Below, piece after piece: positions 52,712-61,861 of a stretch of 64,000 nt of DNA. The stretch comes from Trinickia sp. Y13 (GTDB lineage: Bacteria; Pseudomonadota; Gammaproteobacteria; Burkholderiales; Burkholderiaceae), in contig NZ_JAKWFK010000004.1 in the NCBI RefSeq assembly GCF_029522115.1, positions 372,001 through 436,000 on the forward strand. Direction: 5' to 3'. A program made the translations under genes and the position numbers. Numbering within the stretch: the first letter of the stretch is position 1; the number at the start of each line of letters is the position of its first letter. The notes below the pieces were generated by a model. The model saw only the letters and a list, made by a program, of their open reading frames with translations. It had not been told where the DNA came from and searched no databases.

Positions 52712-54091
52712 TCAGAAGCGCTTCTGATAAGCGATCACGGCATTGAGTTGCGAGTGCGTCACCTTCAACGGCACCGCGGTGTTAGGCCCACTCGTATTCG
52801 TCAATGTTTTCTGCATGCCCACCGACAACCCGACATCGAGTATGTCGTTCTTTCCGAACGCATAAGACACGCCGCCCGTGACGCTCGTGGTCGGAATCGC
52901 GGGAATGACCGCATACATCATGTTGTTCGGGACCGCCTCCTGAGCATAGTGAAAACCCGCCCGGAAGGTCCACTTATCGTTGTAGCGATATTGCGCGCCG
53001 AGCCCGAACACGTTGATGTCGCGGTAGTTCTGCGGCAACGAAAGATTCAGGTTCGCGCCCGTCCCCGACTGCGTGAACGTCACATTGATGTCCTTCATGA
53101 CGCTAGACAGAAATACGCGCTGGTAGTCGGCCGATACGCTCAGCCGATCGGTGAAGCGATGAGTGACGCCTGCCGTGAATTGAGCCGGCATCTGGAACTC
53201 GTGCACCGTGATGTCGCCGCTGAGCGGAATATTCCCGGCCACGGAACTGACGGCCGTCAGCATGGCATGCCCCGTCAGGTCGCCGACATGCGTCTTGAAG
53301 TTATAAGCGAGGCCGAGCGTCGTATCGGGCGTGATTCGATAGGTCAGCCCCAGCTTTGCGCCGATACCCCAGGCGCTGGCGCCGCCGCCCACGATACCCT
53401 TATGGTTGAAATTGATGTATCCGCCCGATAATCCGGGGACGCCGAGCAGCGTCGGCAATAGCGTACCGGATACGCGATTTTGCGCAGCCAGCGCACCGAT
53501 CTGCGACGCATCGAGCAGCATGCCGAGATTCAGCGATGTCCATACGGCATCGATCGAGCCGCCGACCGTCAGCTTGTCGTTCACGTTGTAGGCCAGCGAG
53601 AACGGTATGCGCAGCACGAGTAACCGAGAGAAATTGTCGAACCCCGTATCGATTCCGTTCGTAACCGTACGCGACAAGAAACTGCTGCCGCCGAATTGCG
53701 TGCCCAAGCCGCCCTCGGCGAACGCGCCGACTCCGAACGCGTAGGCCCCGCGGCGATAGACGAACGCCGCTTCCGGCGCGAAATACGGGCCGTTATTGCT
53801 GCCGTGATTACCCGACGAGACCGTTTCGCCCGTGGCCGTGTTAGTGGCCTTGATGTCGGTCGTGACCACATCGAGGCCCATGCTCAAATACCGCCCGTCG
53901 CTCATCAAGCCGAGTGTCGCCGGGTTCATCATCATCGCACCTGGACCGATATCGTACGCCGCGCCGGTGCCGCCCATCGCGCGCGAGACCGGCCCGAAGC
54001 CCTCCATATTGAAAACGTCCGTGGCTTGGGCGTGAACCGCCCATACCGCGATACATGCCGCAGCTGCGGTGCGAATGCAATTGCCTTTCAC
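52712..54091 (-). CDS. tbuX: FadL-family outer-membrane hydrocarbon transporter
   Basis: 459 residues starting with GTG at 54091, preceded by AGGAGA. A signal peptide (cleavage after HAQA, about residue 23) precedes TDVFNMEGFGPVSRAMGGTGAA and NPATLG, the FadL hatch motifs, then a 14-strand barrel ending in phenylalanine. TbuX, TodX and XylN are members that import toluene/xylene. It lies 84 bp after dmpD at the end of the meta operon, not next to tmo. A perfect palindrome sits just upstream of its ribosome-binding site. Confidence 0.92.
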   Translation of the reverse strand: MKGNCIRTAAAACIAVWAVHAQATDVFNMEGFGPVSRAMGGTGAAYDIGPGAMMMNPATLGLMSDGRYLSMGLDVVTTDIKATNTATGETVSSGNHGSNNGPYFAPEAAFVYRRGAYAFGVGAFAEGGLGTQFGGSSFLSRTVTNGIDTGFDNFSRLLVLRIPFSLAYNVNDKLTVGGSIDAVWTSLNLGMLLDASQIGALAAQNRVSGTLLPTLLGVPGLSGGYINFNHKGIVGGGASAWGIGAKLGLTYRITPDTTLGLAYNFKTHVGDLTGHAMLTAVSSVAGNIPLSGDITVHEFQMPAQFTAGVTHRFTDRLSVSADYQRVFLSSVMKDINVTFTQSGTGANLNLSLPQNYRDINVFGLGAQYRYNDKWTFRAGFHYAQEAVPNNMMYAVIPAIPTTSVTGGVSYAFGKNDILDVGLSVGMQKTLTNTSGPNTAVPLKVTHSQLNAVIAYQKRF

Positions 54092-54102
54092 ATCTGTCTC
54101 CT

Positions 54103-54119
54103 GATCTTTTGAAAAGATC
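54103..54119. promoter_or_regulatory. Palindrome upstream of tbuX
   Basis: GATCTTTT-G-AAAAGATC is a perfect 8-bp dyad just 12-28 bp upstream of the tbuX GTG and directly next to its ribosome-binding site. It could be an operator or a hairpin shielding or exposing that site. Confidence 0.4.
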
Positions 54120-54175
54120 GAATGGTTATTAGCCGTACTTGCTTTTATGTGGGCACAACACCCTGCACCGGCGGA

Positions 54176-55006
54176 CTATGCATCCGCCTCGCTGAAGTGG
54201 TCGGCGACTAGACGGTTGAAGCGAGCGGCGTGCTCGATCTGGGTCCAGTGGCCGCATTGCCCGAATACGTGCAACTGCGAGCGCTCGATGAGCGCATGCA
54301 ACCGTAACGAGGTCTCTAGCGGAATGACGCGATCGTCTCGGCCGTGAACGATCAGAGTCTCGTGGGCTACTCGCCGAATCTGCTCGTCGTCGCTCGCCAA
54401 CGCATCCACCCAGCGCTGGCGAGGCGCAGGAAACATCCGCGAAAATGCCTCGTGATAGCCGGGCCGAATGCTTGCCTCGTAGCGCAGCTTGGCGAGTTCG
54501 TCGGTCACGCGCGACCGGTCGAATGCAAAGATGTCGAGCAAGGCACGCATGGTGTCGATCGACGGCTCGTAGCCCCATACGGCGTCCAGTCCCGCCGTGA
54601 TCGGAAAGGAAACACCGGCGCTGCCCATCAGCACGAGTTTGCCCACGCGCTCTGGCGCATGGATCGCCAGCGCGAGCGCCAGTGCCCCACCGAACGAATT
54701 GCCCACCACGTGGGCGCGTTCGATATCGAGCGCGTCGAGCAGACCGAGCAAATGGGCGAGCCAGGTTTGCATCGAGTAGTGATGGCCCTCGGGGCGCCGC
54801 GTCTCCCCGAAGCCCACCATATCCGGCGCGATCACGCGAAAGCGCGACGACAATGCCGGCATGGTCAGCCGCCAGTTCGCCCACGCCGTCACGCCGGGGC
54901 CAGAGCCGTGAATCAAGAGGACAGCGGGGCCTTTGCCGTGATCGTGGTAGTTCGTGCTAATGCCCGCGGCGACGATCGAATCTCCGATTTCAGGATTCGT
55001 TTGCAT
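54176..55006 (-). CDS. dmpD: 2-hydroxymuconic semialdehyde hydrolase
   Basis: 276 residues. Oxyanion loop HGSGPGVTAWANW (33-45), nucleophile Ser104 in GNSFGG, acid Asp about 228 in VHGRDDRVIP and His in GQCGHWTQIEH. These are the marks of DmpD/XylF/TodF hydrolases, which split the meta-cleavage product of methylcatechols into 2-hydroxypentadienoate and acetate. In the pVI150 dmp operon dmpD follows dmpC; here it has moved to the end of the operon after dmpI. Confidence 0.93.
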   Translation of the reverse strand: MQTNPEIGDSIVAAGISTNYHDHGKGPAVLLIHGSGPGVTAWANWRLTMPALSSRFRVIAPDMVGFGETRRPEGHHYSMQTWLAHLLGLLDALDIERAHVVGNSFGGALALALAIHAPERVGKLVLMGSAGVSFPITAGLDAVWGYEPSIDTMRALLDIFAFDRSRVTDELAKLRYEASIRPGYHEAFSRMFPAPRQRWVDALASDDEQIRRVAHETLIVHGRDDRVIPLETSLRLHALIERSQLHVFGQCGHWTQIEHAARFNRLVADHFSEADA

Positions 55007-55055
55007 AGTGTCCGACCGAAAAAAGAAAAAGGAAAAGAGTCTTCAACAGCGAGGC

Positions 55056-55247
55056 CTATCGGCCCCGCTTCTTCGCGCTTTGTCCGCCGATACCGAAATG
55101 CGCCTTCGGCATCTCGGTGACGATGACGCGCACAGCTTCCAGTGGAGCGTCGATCGCGCGGTGGATCGCCTCGCTCACTTCGGCGATCAACCGCTCCTTC
55201 TTCTCTTCGTCTCGGCCTTCCAAGATGTACAGATGAGCGATGGGCAC
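55056..55247 (-). CDS. dmpI: 4-oxalocrotonate tautomerase
   Basis: 63 residues: Pro directly after the start Met (the catalytic base once Met is removed), then [13 protein letters not shown], and conserved Arg in [12 protein letters not shown]. The 4-OT fold forms a hexamer that ketonises 2-hydroxymuconate in the oxalocrotonate branch. It is 22 bp downstream of dmpH and 49 bp upstream of dmpD. Confidence 0.93.
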   Translation of the reverse strand: MPIAHLYILEGRDEEKKERLIAEVSEAIHRAIDAPLEAVRVIVTEMPKAHFGIGGQSAKKRGR

Positions 55248-55268
55248 GATAATCTCCTCTTCGATGCG

Positions 55269-56057
55269 TTAGATGAATCGCACGCTAGTGCTGCCCATGC
55301 CTTGGACGCGTAGCGTGACGTTGTCGCCGGCCTCGACGGCCACGGCTTCCGTGATGCCGCCCGACAGAATCAAACTGCCTGCCGGAATCGATTCGCCACG
55401 CGCGCCGAGGTGATTGGCCAGTTGCGCCACGGCAGCCGCGGGGTGGCCCAGCACGGCTGCACCGGCGCCGAACGATACGGGCCGCCCGTTCTTCTCCATG
55501 ACGATGCCGATGGTTCGCAGATCGATGCCGTTCACTGCCAGGGGCTGGCCGCCGATGACGAAGCGCGCGGCCGAGGTGTTGTCGGCAACCACGCTCTTCA
55601 GATCGAACTTGAAGTCGCGATAGCGGCTGTCGATGATCTCGATGCCGCCGATGACAAAATCGGTGGCTGCGAGCACACTGCCGATATGGCAGCCCGGCCC
55701 GTTCAATTCAGCCTTCGTGACGAAGGCGATCTCGGGCTCGACCTTCGGATGGATCAACGTCTGCGCCTTGCAAGCTCCGCCGTCCTCGATCGAGAACGTA
55801 TCGACGAGGTAGCCGAACACGGGCGTGTCGACGCCCATTTGGCGCATCTTGGCGTGGGACGTCAGTCCCGCTTTGTAGCCGACGAGCCTCGCGCCGCGTT
55901 GCAAGTGGCGCCGGCGCATCGCGTCTTGGATGGCGTACGCGTCGTCCCAGTCCATCTGGGGCCACTCATCGGTGATCTTGACCGTATCGCGCGCTTCGCG
56001 CGCGCAGTCGTCGAGCCGTTGCGCCAGCGCTTCCAGGGTGCTGGAGGTCAGGTTCAT
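55269..56057 (-). CDS. dmpH: 4-oxalocrotonate decarboxylase
   Basis: 262 residues of the hydratase/decarboxylase family: [30 protein letters not shown], and the metal-binding EPEIAFV motif. It turns 2-oxo-3-hexenedioate into 2-oxopent-4-enoate and pairs with DmpE. It overlaps dmpG by 4 bp, and it and DmpE are clear paralogues in this operon. Assignment of dmpH versus dmpE follows gene order and sequence flavour. Confidence 0.9.
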   Translation of the reverse strand: MNLTSSTLEALAQRLDDCAREARDTVKITDEWPQMDWDDAYAIQDAMRRRHLQRGARLVGYKAGLTSHAKMRQMGVDTPVFGYLVDTFSIEDGGACKAQTLIHPKVEPEIAFVTKAELNGPGCHIGSVLAATDFVIGGIEIIDSRYRDFKFDLKSVVADNTSAARFVIGGQPLAVNGIDLRTIGIVMEKNGRPVSFGAGAAVLGHPAAAVAQLANHLGARGESIPAGSLILSGGITEAVAVEAGDNVTLRVQGMGSTSVRFI

Positions 56058-57097
56058 GCTGCTTCCTTCGCGCGCTCCGCGCGCTCTTTGCGCATCGTCA
56101 GCGCGGTGTCCTCGATCATGTCTTCCTGGCCGCCCACCATGCCGCGCCGGCCGAGTTCGACGAGAATGTCGCGTGCGGGCACGCCGTACTTCTCGCCGGC
56201 ACGCTTGGCGAATAGCAAGAACGAGCCGTAGACGCCGGCGTAGCCGAGCGTGAGCGCATCGCGATCAATGCGGATCGGAAAATCCATCATCGGTACGACG
56301 AGGTCTTCGGCGACGTCCTGGATCTTCCAGACGTCGACACCCGTTTCGATGCCCATGCGGTCGCACACTGCCACGAACACTTCCAGCGGCGTGTTTCCAG
56401 CGCCTGCGCCGAGCCCGGCCGCCGCGCCGTCGATACGGTTCGCCCCGCTCTCGATCGCAGCCAGCGAATTAGCCACGCCCATCGCCAGATTGTGGTGACC
56501 GTGAAAGCCGAGTTCCGTCTCGGGCTTCAGCGCCTCGCGCACCGCGCTCAGGCGGGCCTTCGCGTCGTCCGGCAGCATGTAGCCGGCGGAATCGGTGATG
56601 TAAATGCAGTTCGCCCCGTAGCCCTCCATCAGCTTCGCTTGCTTGACGAGGCCTTCTGGGCTGTTCATGTGGCTCATCATCAGAAAGCCGACGGTATCCA
56701 TTTCCAACTTTCGCGCCATCGTGATGTGCTGTTCGGAGACGTCGGCCTCGGTGCAGTGCGTCGCCACCCGGATCGTATGGACGCCGAGCTCATGCGCCAT
56801 CTTCAGGTGATCGACCGTGCCGATGCCGGGCAACAGCAAAGCCGACACCTTCGCGCGCTTCAGAAGCGGAATGACCGCGCCGAGATACTCCTCGTCGCTG
56901 TGCGCCGGAAAGCCGTAGTTGACCGACGAGCCGCCGAGCCCATCGCCGTGCGTCACTTCGATCAGCGGAACGCCCGCCTCGTCTAGCCCTTTGGCGATTG
57001 TGCGCATCTGCTCGAGCGTCATTTGGTGGCGTTTCGGATGCATGCCGTCACGCAGTGTCATGTCGTGCACGGTGATTCGCTTGCCTTTGAGATCCAT
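56054..57097 (-). CDS. dmpG: 4-hydroxy-2-oxovalerate aldolase
   Basis: 347 residues. [22 protein letters not shown] with the conserved Arg-Asp metal/substrate site, a TIM barrel with [13 protein letters not shown] metal-binding His pair and [10 protein letters not shown]. It cleaves 4-hydroxy-2-oxovalerate into pyruvate and acetaldehyde, which is channelled to DmpF. It starts 65 bp downstream of dmpF. Confidence 0.96.
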   Translation of the reverse strand: MDLKGKRITVHDMTLRDGMHPKRHQMTLEQMRTIAKGLDEAGVPLIEVTHGDGLGGSSVNYGFPAHSDEEYLGAVIPLLKRAKVSALLLPGIGTVDHLKMAHELGVHTIRVATHCTEADVSEQHITMARKLEMDTVGFLMMSHMNSPEGLVKQAKLMEGYGANCIYITDSAGYMLPDDAKARLSAVREALKPETELGFHGHHNLAMGVANSLAAIESGANRIDGAAAGLGAGAGNTPLEVFVAVCDRMGIETGVDVWKIQDVAEDLVVPMMDFPIRIDRDALTLGYAGVYGSFLLFAKRAGEKYGVPARDILVELGRRGMVGGQEDMIEDTALTMRKERAERAKEAA

Positions 57098-57162
57098 CGC
57101 AATTCCTTAGTTATCCTAAATAGTCCTTCCGGTGGCTGCCCTGACGGCCGCATCGGCTCCGG

Positions 57163-58086
57163 TCAGGCGGTTTCCCGCTCCGCCGAGGCGGCCTCCGGCT
57201 GAATACCCAGCAACCGTTCGGCGAACATTTCGGCCGTGCGGGCCGCTGCCGCGGTCATGATGTCGAGGTTGCCCGCGTATCGCGGCAGGTAATCGCCGAG
57301 GCCCGCCACTTCCAGATAGACCGATACCCGCTTGTCGTCGAACACAGGACCGTTCACTAAACGGTAGCCGGGGACATAGCGCTGCACTTGCTCCACCATC
57401 GCGTGGATCGACTCCGTGATGCGCGCTTGGTCTGGCTCGCCTTCGGTCAGGCAATGCACCGTATCGCGCATGATCAGCGGCGGATCGGCCGGGTTGATGA
57501 CGATGATCGCTTTACCGCGCTTCGCGCCGCCCACCTTGGCCACGGCTGCGGACGTCGTGCGCGTGAATTCGTCGATGTTCTTGCGCGTGCCGGGTCCGGC
57601 CGAGCGCGACGACACCGTGGCAATGATCTCGGCATAATCGACCGGCTGCACGCGGGACACCGCGTACACCATCGGGATGGTCGCCTGGCCACCGCAGGTC
57701 ACCATGTTGACGTTCGTTTCGCCCTTGCCGAGATGCTCGCGCAAATTCACCGGAGGGACGCAATAGGGCCCGATGGCGGCCGGGGTGAGATCGATCATCA
57801 TTACCCCGAGTTCGACGAGCTTGCGGCTGTTCTCGGCATGGACATAAGCACTCGTCGCATCGAATGCGATCTGGATGTTGTCGGCTTTGACGTGGGGCAA
57901 CAGGCCGTCGACGCCTTCCGCCGTGGTCTTGATGCCAAGCTCGCGAGCGCGCTTGAGACCATCGGATTCGGGGTCGATGCCGACCATCCAAACCGGCTCC
58001 AGCACAGGGCTGCGCAACAGCTTGGCGAGCAAATCGGTGCCGATGTTGCCGGGCCCGATCAGTGCACAACGAATTTTTTGAGTCAT
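57163..58086 (-). CDS. dmpF: Acetaldehyde dehydrogenase (acylating)
   Basis: 307 residues: NAD loop IGPGNIG (10-16), catalytic Cys131 in [12 protein letters not shown], and [16 protein letters not shown] near the C-terminus. It oxidises acetaldehyde to acetyl-CoA in a complex with the aldolase. Located between dmpE and dmpG as in dmp operons. Confidence 0.96.
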   Translation of the reverse strand: MTQKIRCALIGPGNIGTDLLAKLLRSPVLEPVWMVGIDPESDGLKRARELGIKTTAEGVDGLLPHVKADNIQIAFDATSAYVHAENSRKLVELGVMMIDLTPAAIGPYCVPPVNLREHLGKGETNVNMVTCGGQATIPMVYAVSRVQPVDYAEIIATVSSRSAGPGTRKNIDEFTRTTSAAVAKVGGAKRGKAIIVINPADPPLIMRDTVHCLTEGEPDQARITESIHAMVEQVQRYVPGYRLVNGPVFDDKRVSVYLEVAGLGDYLPRYAGNLDIMTAAAARTAEMFAERLLGIQPEAASAERETA

Positions 58087-58113
58087 GACGATGTCCTTGT
58101 GAAAACGATGGGA

Positions 58114-58896
58114 TCAGGAAAAGCGCACCGAGCAGGCACCGATGCCCCCGATCGAGACGCGGAAGTCGTCTCCCGCCGAGATCGTCGCCATTGCGGCGAG
58201 CGCACCCGATAGCACGATCTCGCCGGCTTTGAGGGGAATGCCGAGACGGCCCAGCGTGTTGGCAAGCCACGCGACGGCGTTGACCGGCGAGCCCAGCGCA
58301 GCGGCGCCCGCGCCCGTGCCGATCACCTCGCCGTTTTTCTCGAGTACCATTCCGCAGACGGCCAGGTCGACGTCGCGGGGGCGTACGGCGCGGTCGCCCA
58401 GTACGAACACACCGCACGAGGCGTTGTCGGCCACCGTGTCTTGGATCTTGATCTGCCAATTGCGAATGCGCGAATCGACGATCTCGAAGCAAGGCATGAC
58501 GCATTCGGTCGCCGCCAGCACCATCGCGTTCGTGATCCCCGGGCCGAGCAAATCCTTTTTGAGCATGAAGGCGATTTCACCCTCCGCCTTCGGTTGAATC
58601 AGCGTATCGAGCGCGATCTGCTCGCCTTCGCCGTACACCATCCCGGACAGCAAGTAGCCGAAGTCGGGCTGGTAAACTCCGAGCATGTCCATCACGGCCT
58701 TCGACGTGACGCCGATCTTCTTGCCGACGACGACTTCCCCCGCGTCGAGACGGCGTCCCACCATGCGCTGCTGCACGTGATACGCGTCCTCGATCGACAT
58801 CTGCGGATGAAGATCGGTCAATGGCGCAAGCGTTTCGCGCGTCGCGAGCGCGGCGTACAGGCTGTCGCCGAGTTCGTTGATGAGTGATGAATCCAT
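58114..58896 (-). CDS. dmpE: 2-oxopent-4-enoate (2-hydroxypentadienoate) hydratase
   Basis: 260 residues: YHVQQRMVGRRLDAGEVVVGKKIGVTSKAVMDMLGV and the GEIAFML metal motif are those of DmpE/XylJ/MhpD hydratases. It adds water to give 4-hydroxy-2-oxovalerate. It lies 34 bp after dmpC and 27 bp before dmpF. Confidence 0.93.
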   Translation of the reverse strand: MDSSLINELGDSLYAALATRETLAPLTDLHPQMSIEDAYHVQQRMVGRRLDAGEVVVGKKIGVTSKAVMDMLGVYQPDFGYLLSGMVYGEGEQIALDTLIQPKAEGEIAFMLKKDLLGPGITNAMVLAATECVMPCFEIVDSRIRNWQIKIQDTVADNASCGVFVLGDRAVRPRDVDLAVCGMVLEKNGEVIGTGAGAAALGSPVNAVAWLANTLGRLGIPLKAGEIVLSGALAAMATISAGDDFRVSIGGIGACSVRFS

Positions 58897-58930
58897 GTTC
58901 TGTTCCGATGTGTGCTATCGATGGAATAAG

Positions 58931-60442
58931 TCAAAGCTTCACGCATACGTTCTTGAGTTCCGTGTAGAACTCGAGCGAATGCACACCGCCTTCTCTGCCG
59001 ATGCCCGACTGCTTCGCCCCGCCGAACGGCGTGCGCAAATCGCGTAGGAACCACGAGTTGACCCACGCAATGCCAACCTCGATCGCTGCCGCCACGCGAT
59101 GGGCGCGCGATAGGTTCGTCGTCCATATCGCCGTAGCCAGCCCATAGTCGTTATCGTTGGCGCGGCGCACGACCTCCTCTTCCGTGTCGAACGGCATGAC
59201 GAGCGTGCAAGGGCCGAAGATTTCCTCGCGTGCGATCGGCGAAGCGTCGTCGAGACCGGTCCAGATCGTCGGCTGCACCCAAGCGCCGTGTGCGAGCTTC
59301 TCCGGCATTTCGGGTACGCCCCCGCCCGTCACGACGCGTGCGCCCAATTGCGCGGCCTTGGCGTAATACGACAGGACTTTGCGTTTGTGCTCCTGGCTGA
59401 TGAGCGGTCCCATGCCGGTCGCCTCGTCGTTCGGCAACCCGATCCGCAGGCGTTCGGCGCCGTCCTTGAGCGCGGCCACGAACCGATCGAAAATCGGGCG
59501 CTCGACGTACACGCGTTCCGTGCCAAGACACACCTGGCCGGAATTGGCAAAGCATGAGCGCAGCGTGCCTTCGATCGCCGCCTCGAAATCACAGTCGGCG
59601 AAGACGATGGCCGCATTCTTGCCCCCCATTTCGAGACTGACGGGACGCGCGCCCTCGGCGGCCGCTTTCATGATCGCGGCGCCGGTGCGCGTTTCGCCCG
59701 TAAACGTGATCGCGTTCACGCCAGGATGCGTCGTGAGATATTCTCCGGCGGAGCCCGGCCCGAAACCATGAACGACGTTATAGACGCCGCGCGGCACACC
59801 CGCGGCGTTCATGACTTCGCCCAGCAGCGCCGCCGTTTGCGGCGTTTCCTCCGATGGCTTGACGACGACCGTGTTGCCGCATGCGAGCGCGGGCCCGACT
59901 TTCCAGGTCATCAACAGCAACGGAAGATTCCAAGGACAGACGACCCCCACGACGCCGACGGGCCGCCGCATCGCGTAGTTCAGGGCACCCGTGCCGTCGG
60001 GCGTCGCCATCTCGAAGCATTCAGTCGGCACGTTCTTCACCACGTCGGCGAAGATCCTGAAGTTGGCCGCGCCGCGGGGGATATCGATATGGCGGGCGAG
60101 GCTGGCGGGCTTGCCCGTGTCGGCAATTTCGGCCTGAAGAAAATCGTCGAAGCGGCGGTTGATGCCATCGGCCAGCGCATACAGAATTTGCACGCGCTCG
60201 GTCACCGCCATGGCACCCCATGGCCCATGCAACGCTGCGCGCGCGGCAAGCACGGCAGCGTCCACTTGCTCGCGGCCCGCCTCGGCCACGCGCGCGACGA
60301 CGGCATCGTCGAGCGGCGAGCGCTTATCGAACCAACGCACGCCGTCGACGTATTCGCCGTCGATGAAATTGCGGATTTCTCGAACGCCGCGATCCGCGGC
60401 GGCCGCGCCGTCCGTTACGGCAGATGGGGTTGTCGTCAACAT
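58931..60442 (-). CDS. dmpC: 2-hydroxymuconic semialdehyde dehydrogenase
   Basis: 503 residues from the ATG at 60442; the longer frame runs into a region with no homology. Aldehyde dehydrogenase features: Asn171 in CPWNLPLL, Glu271 in SLEMGGKN, nucleophile Cys305 in SGQVCLG, and EIFGPC. It opens RNFIDGEYVDG and has the HMSD flavour (FRIFADVVKN). It oxidises the ring-fission product of catechol to 2-hydroxymuconate, starting the oxalocrotonate branch. A 9-bp inverted repeat lies just upstream. Confidence 0.94.
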   Translation of the reverse strand: MLTTTPSAVTDGAAAADRGVREIRNFIDGEYVDGVRWFDKRSPLDDAVVARVAEAGREQVDAAVLAARAALHGPWGAMAVTERVQILYALADGINRRFDDFLQAEIADTGKPASLARHIDIPRGAANFRIFADVVKNVPTECFEMATPDGTGALNYAMRRPVGVVGVVCPWNLPLLLMTWKVGPALACGNTVVVKPSEETPQTAALLGEVMNAAGVPRGVYNVVHGFGPGSAGEYLTTHPGVNAITFTGETRTGAAIMKAAAEGARPVSLEMGGKNAAIVFADCDFEAAIEGTLRSCFANSGQVCLGTERVYVERPIFDRFVAALKDGAERLRIGLPNDEATGMGPLISQEHKRKVLSYYAKAAQLGARVVTGGGVPEMPEKLAHGAWVQPTIWTGLDDASPIAREEIFGPCTLVMPFDTEEEVVRRANDNDYGLATAIWTTNLSRAHRVAAAIEVGIAWVNSWFLRDLRTPFGGAKQSGIGREGGVHSLEFYTELKNVCVKL

Positions 60443-60487
60443 GTCGGTTTCAACGAGGTGATCGGATAGGTGTCGGGTGAGTGCTGC

Positions 60488-60517
60488 GCGCGCGAATGCT
60501 CGCCGGCGTTCGCGCGC
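60488..60517 (-). other. 9-bp inverted repeat between dmpB and dmpC
   Basis: GCGCGCGAA (60488-60496) and TTCGCGCGC (60509-60517) are perfect complements with a 12-nt spacer. In the meta operon transcript this makes a stable hairpin 20-50 nt after the dmpB stop, without a U-run. It could stabilise the dmpB segment or reduce readthrough. Confidence 0.4.
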
Positions 60518-60537
60518 CCGTTCGGGTGCAATCGCAA

Positions 60538-61482
60538 TCAGGTGTACACGGTCGTGAACGCCTCGTTGATCTCGCCCGAGTGGAAGAAGATGCCGCGCCC
60601 GAGGTCGTCCTCCGTCCACGTGGTCACGGGTCGATCGGGCTGCGCGAGGTAGCCGAGCCCGGCGAACGTTTCGTTGCGATTGCCGCTCGGATCGAAGAAA
60701 TAGATCGTCGTGCCGCGCGTAATACCGTGCCGCGTCGGGGCGACGTCGATCTTTACGCGGTTCTTGCCCATCACGTCCGCGGACTTCAACACATCGGCCC
60801 AATCGTCGAGATAGAACGCGATATGGTGCAGACCATTCGTCGCTCCGCCGACGAAGGCGATGTCATGCGGCGTCGTGCTGCGGAACAGCCACGCGGCGGC
60901 TTGAATGCTGTTGCCAGGGCCGACCATCACTTGTTCCGACAAGTAGAAATCGAGGCACGACTTCATGAACTGCGTGTTGTCGGCCACCCGGTTGATCCCC
61001 TTCTCCGGGTTCAATTCGCACATCAGCAGACAATGGTCGAGCCAATGCACGGCCGATCCCTTGACGTCGTCGGGCCAAGGATCGGGGTTCAGCGAACCCA
61101 CATCGGTGCCGACCTGTTCCTTGTATGCGTAAAGGCGCATGACGTGACCGCTCGGCAGCTTGAACTCCAGCATGCGGCCCGTGGAAGGCAACGTGCCCTC
61201 CGGCAGCATGCGCGTTTCGATTCCGTAGGCCTCGATGCGCTGCCGCAACGCCTCCAGATCCTCATCGTGCTCGACTTTGTAGGCTACGTGATCGAGGCCC
61301 GCCTGGTCGGCCTCCGTCAGAATCAACGAATACTTATCCCATTCGTCCCAGCACTTCAGATAGACGTTGCCGCTGCTATCGCGCATCGTCTCCTTCAAGC
61401 CCAATACGTCCTGGTAGTGCTTGAGCGCGGCATTCATGTCCATGACCCGCAGCTTTGCATGGCCGATTCGCATTACACCCAT
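60538..61482 (-). CDS. dmpB: Catechol 2,3-dioxygenase (extradiol, XylE-type)
   Basis: 314 residues, close to XylE (307). Fe(II) ligands by motif: His150 (WLDHCLL), His220 (GLHHIAFYL) and Glu271 (GNRNETFAG). His206 and His252 match the second-shell His199 and His246 of XylE. Two vicinal-oxygen-chelate domains in each monomer. It opens catechol or methylcatechol next to the hydroxyls. The start may be Met4. It follows dmpQ by 27 bp. Confidence 0.95.
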   Translation of the reverse strand: MGVMRIGHAKLRVMDMNAALKHYQDVLGLKETMRDSSGNVYLKCWDEWDKYSLILTEADQAGLDHVAYKVEHDEDLEALRQRIEAYGIETRMLPEGTLPSTGRMLEFKLPSGHVMRLYAYKEQVGTDVGSLNPDPWPDDVKGSAVHWLDHCLLMCELNPEKGINRVADNTQFMKSCLDFYLSEQVMVGPGNSIQAAAWLFRSTTPHDIAFVGGATNGLHHIAFYLDDWADVLKSADVMGKNRVKIDVAPTRHGITRGTTIYFFDPSGNRNETFAGLGYLAQPDRPVTTWTEDDLGRGIFFHSGEINEAFTTVYT

Positions 61483-61509
61483 GATGGCTCTCCTCCTTCT
61501 CCGGTTTGT

Positions 61510-61860
61510 CTATGTGTGGGACGCGCGGCTCGCGAATCCCTTGAAAAACGGTTTCTGCATCTTGCCGGCCACCTCCAGCGCCAAATCGCCGCCGCATGGC
61601 GCGATCCGGCAGGCGAGCGAATAGCCGGCTTGCTCCTCGTCCACGGTGACATGGGCCCGGCTGACGGGCCCGAGCTTGCGCACCTCGCCGTGCAGCACGC
61701 GCACCTTGCAGACCCCGCAGCCGCCGTTCAGGCAACCGATGGGAATCCCGCGGCGCCCGAGCCTGGCCATACCCGCGAGCAACGACTCCTGGCCCGAGCA
61801 GCTATAGCGCTCGCCCGTTTGCGCGATCGTCACGGCGACTTTCGTATCGATTGCGTCCAC
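61510..61860 (-). CDS. dmpQ: Chloroplast-type 2Fe-2S ferredoxin reactivating catechol 2,3-dioxygenase
   Basis: 116 residues from a GTG at 61860, one base after the dmpP stop and preceded by AGGAAGG inside dmpP; an ATG at 61902 is possible but has a poorer site. The cluster motif is C-LNGG-C-GV-C (CLNGGCGVC) with a distal Cys in YSLACRIAP. It is of the XylT/DmpQ type, which reduces oxidised iron of the extradiol dioxygenase, matching its place just before dmpB. Confidence 0.88.
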   Translation of the reverse strand: MDAIDTKVAVTIAQTGERYSCSGQESLLAGMARLGRRGIPIGCLNGGCGVCKVRVLHGEVRKLGPVSRAHVTVDEEQAGYSLACRIAPCGGDLALEVAGKMQKPFFKGFASRASHT

Positions 61861-61861
61861 G

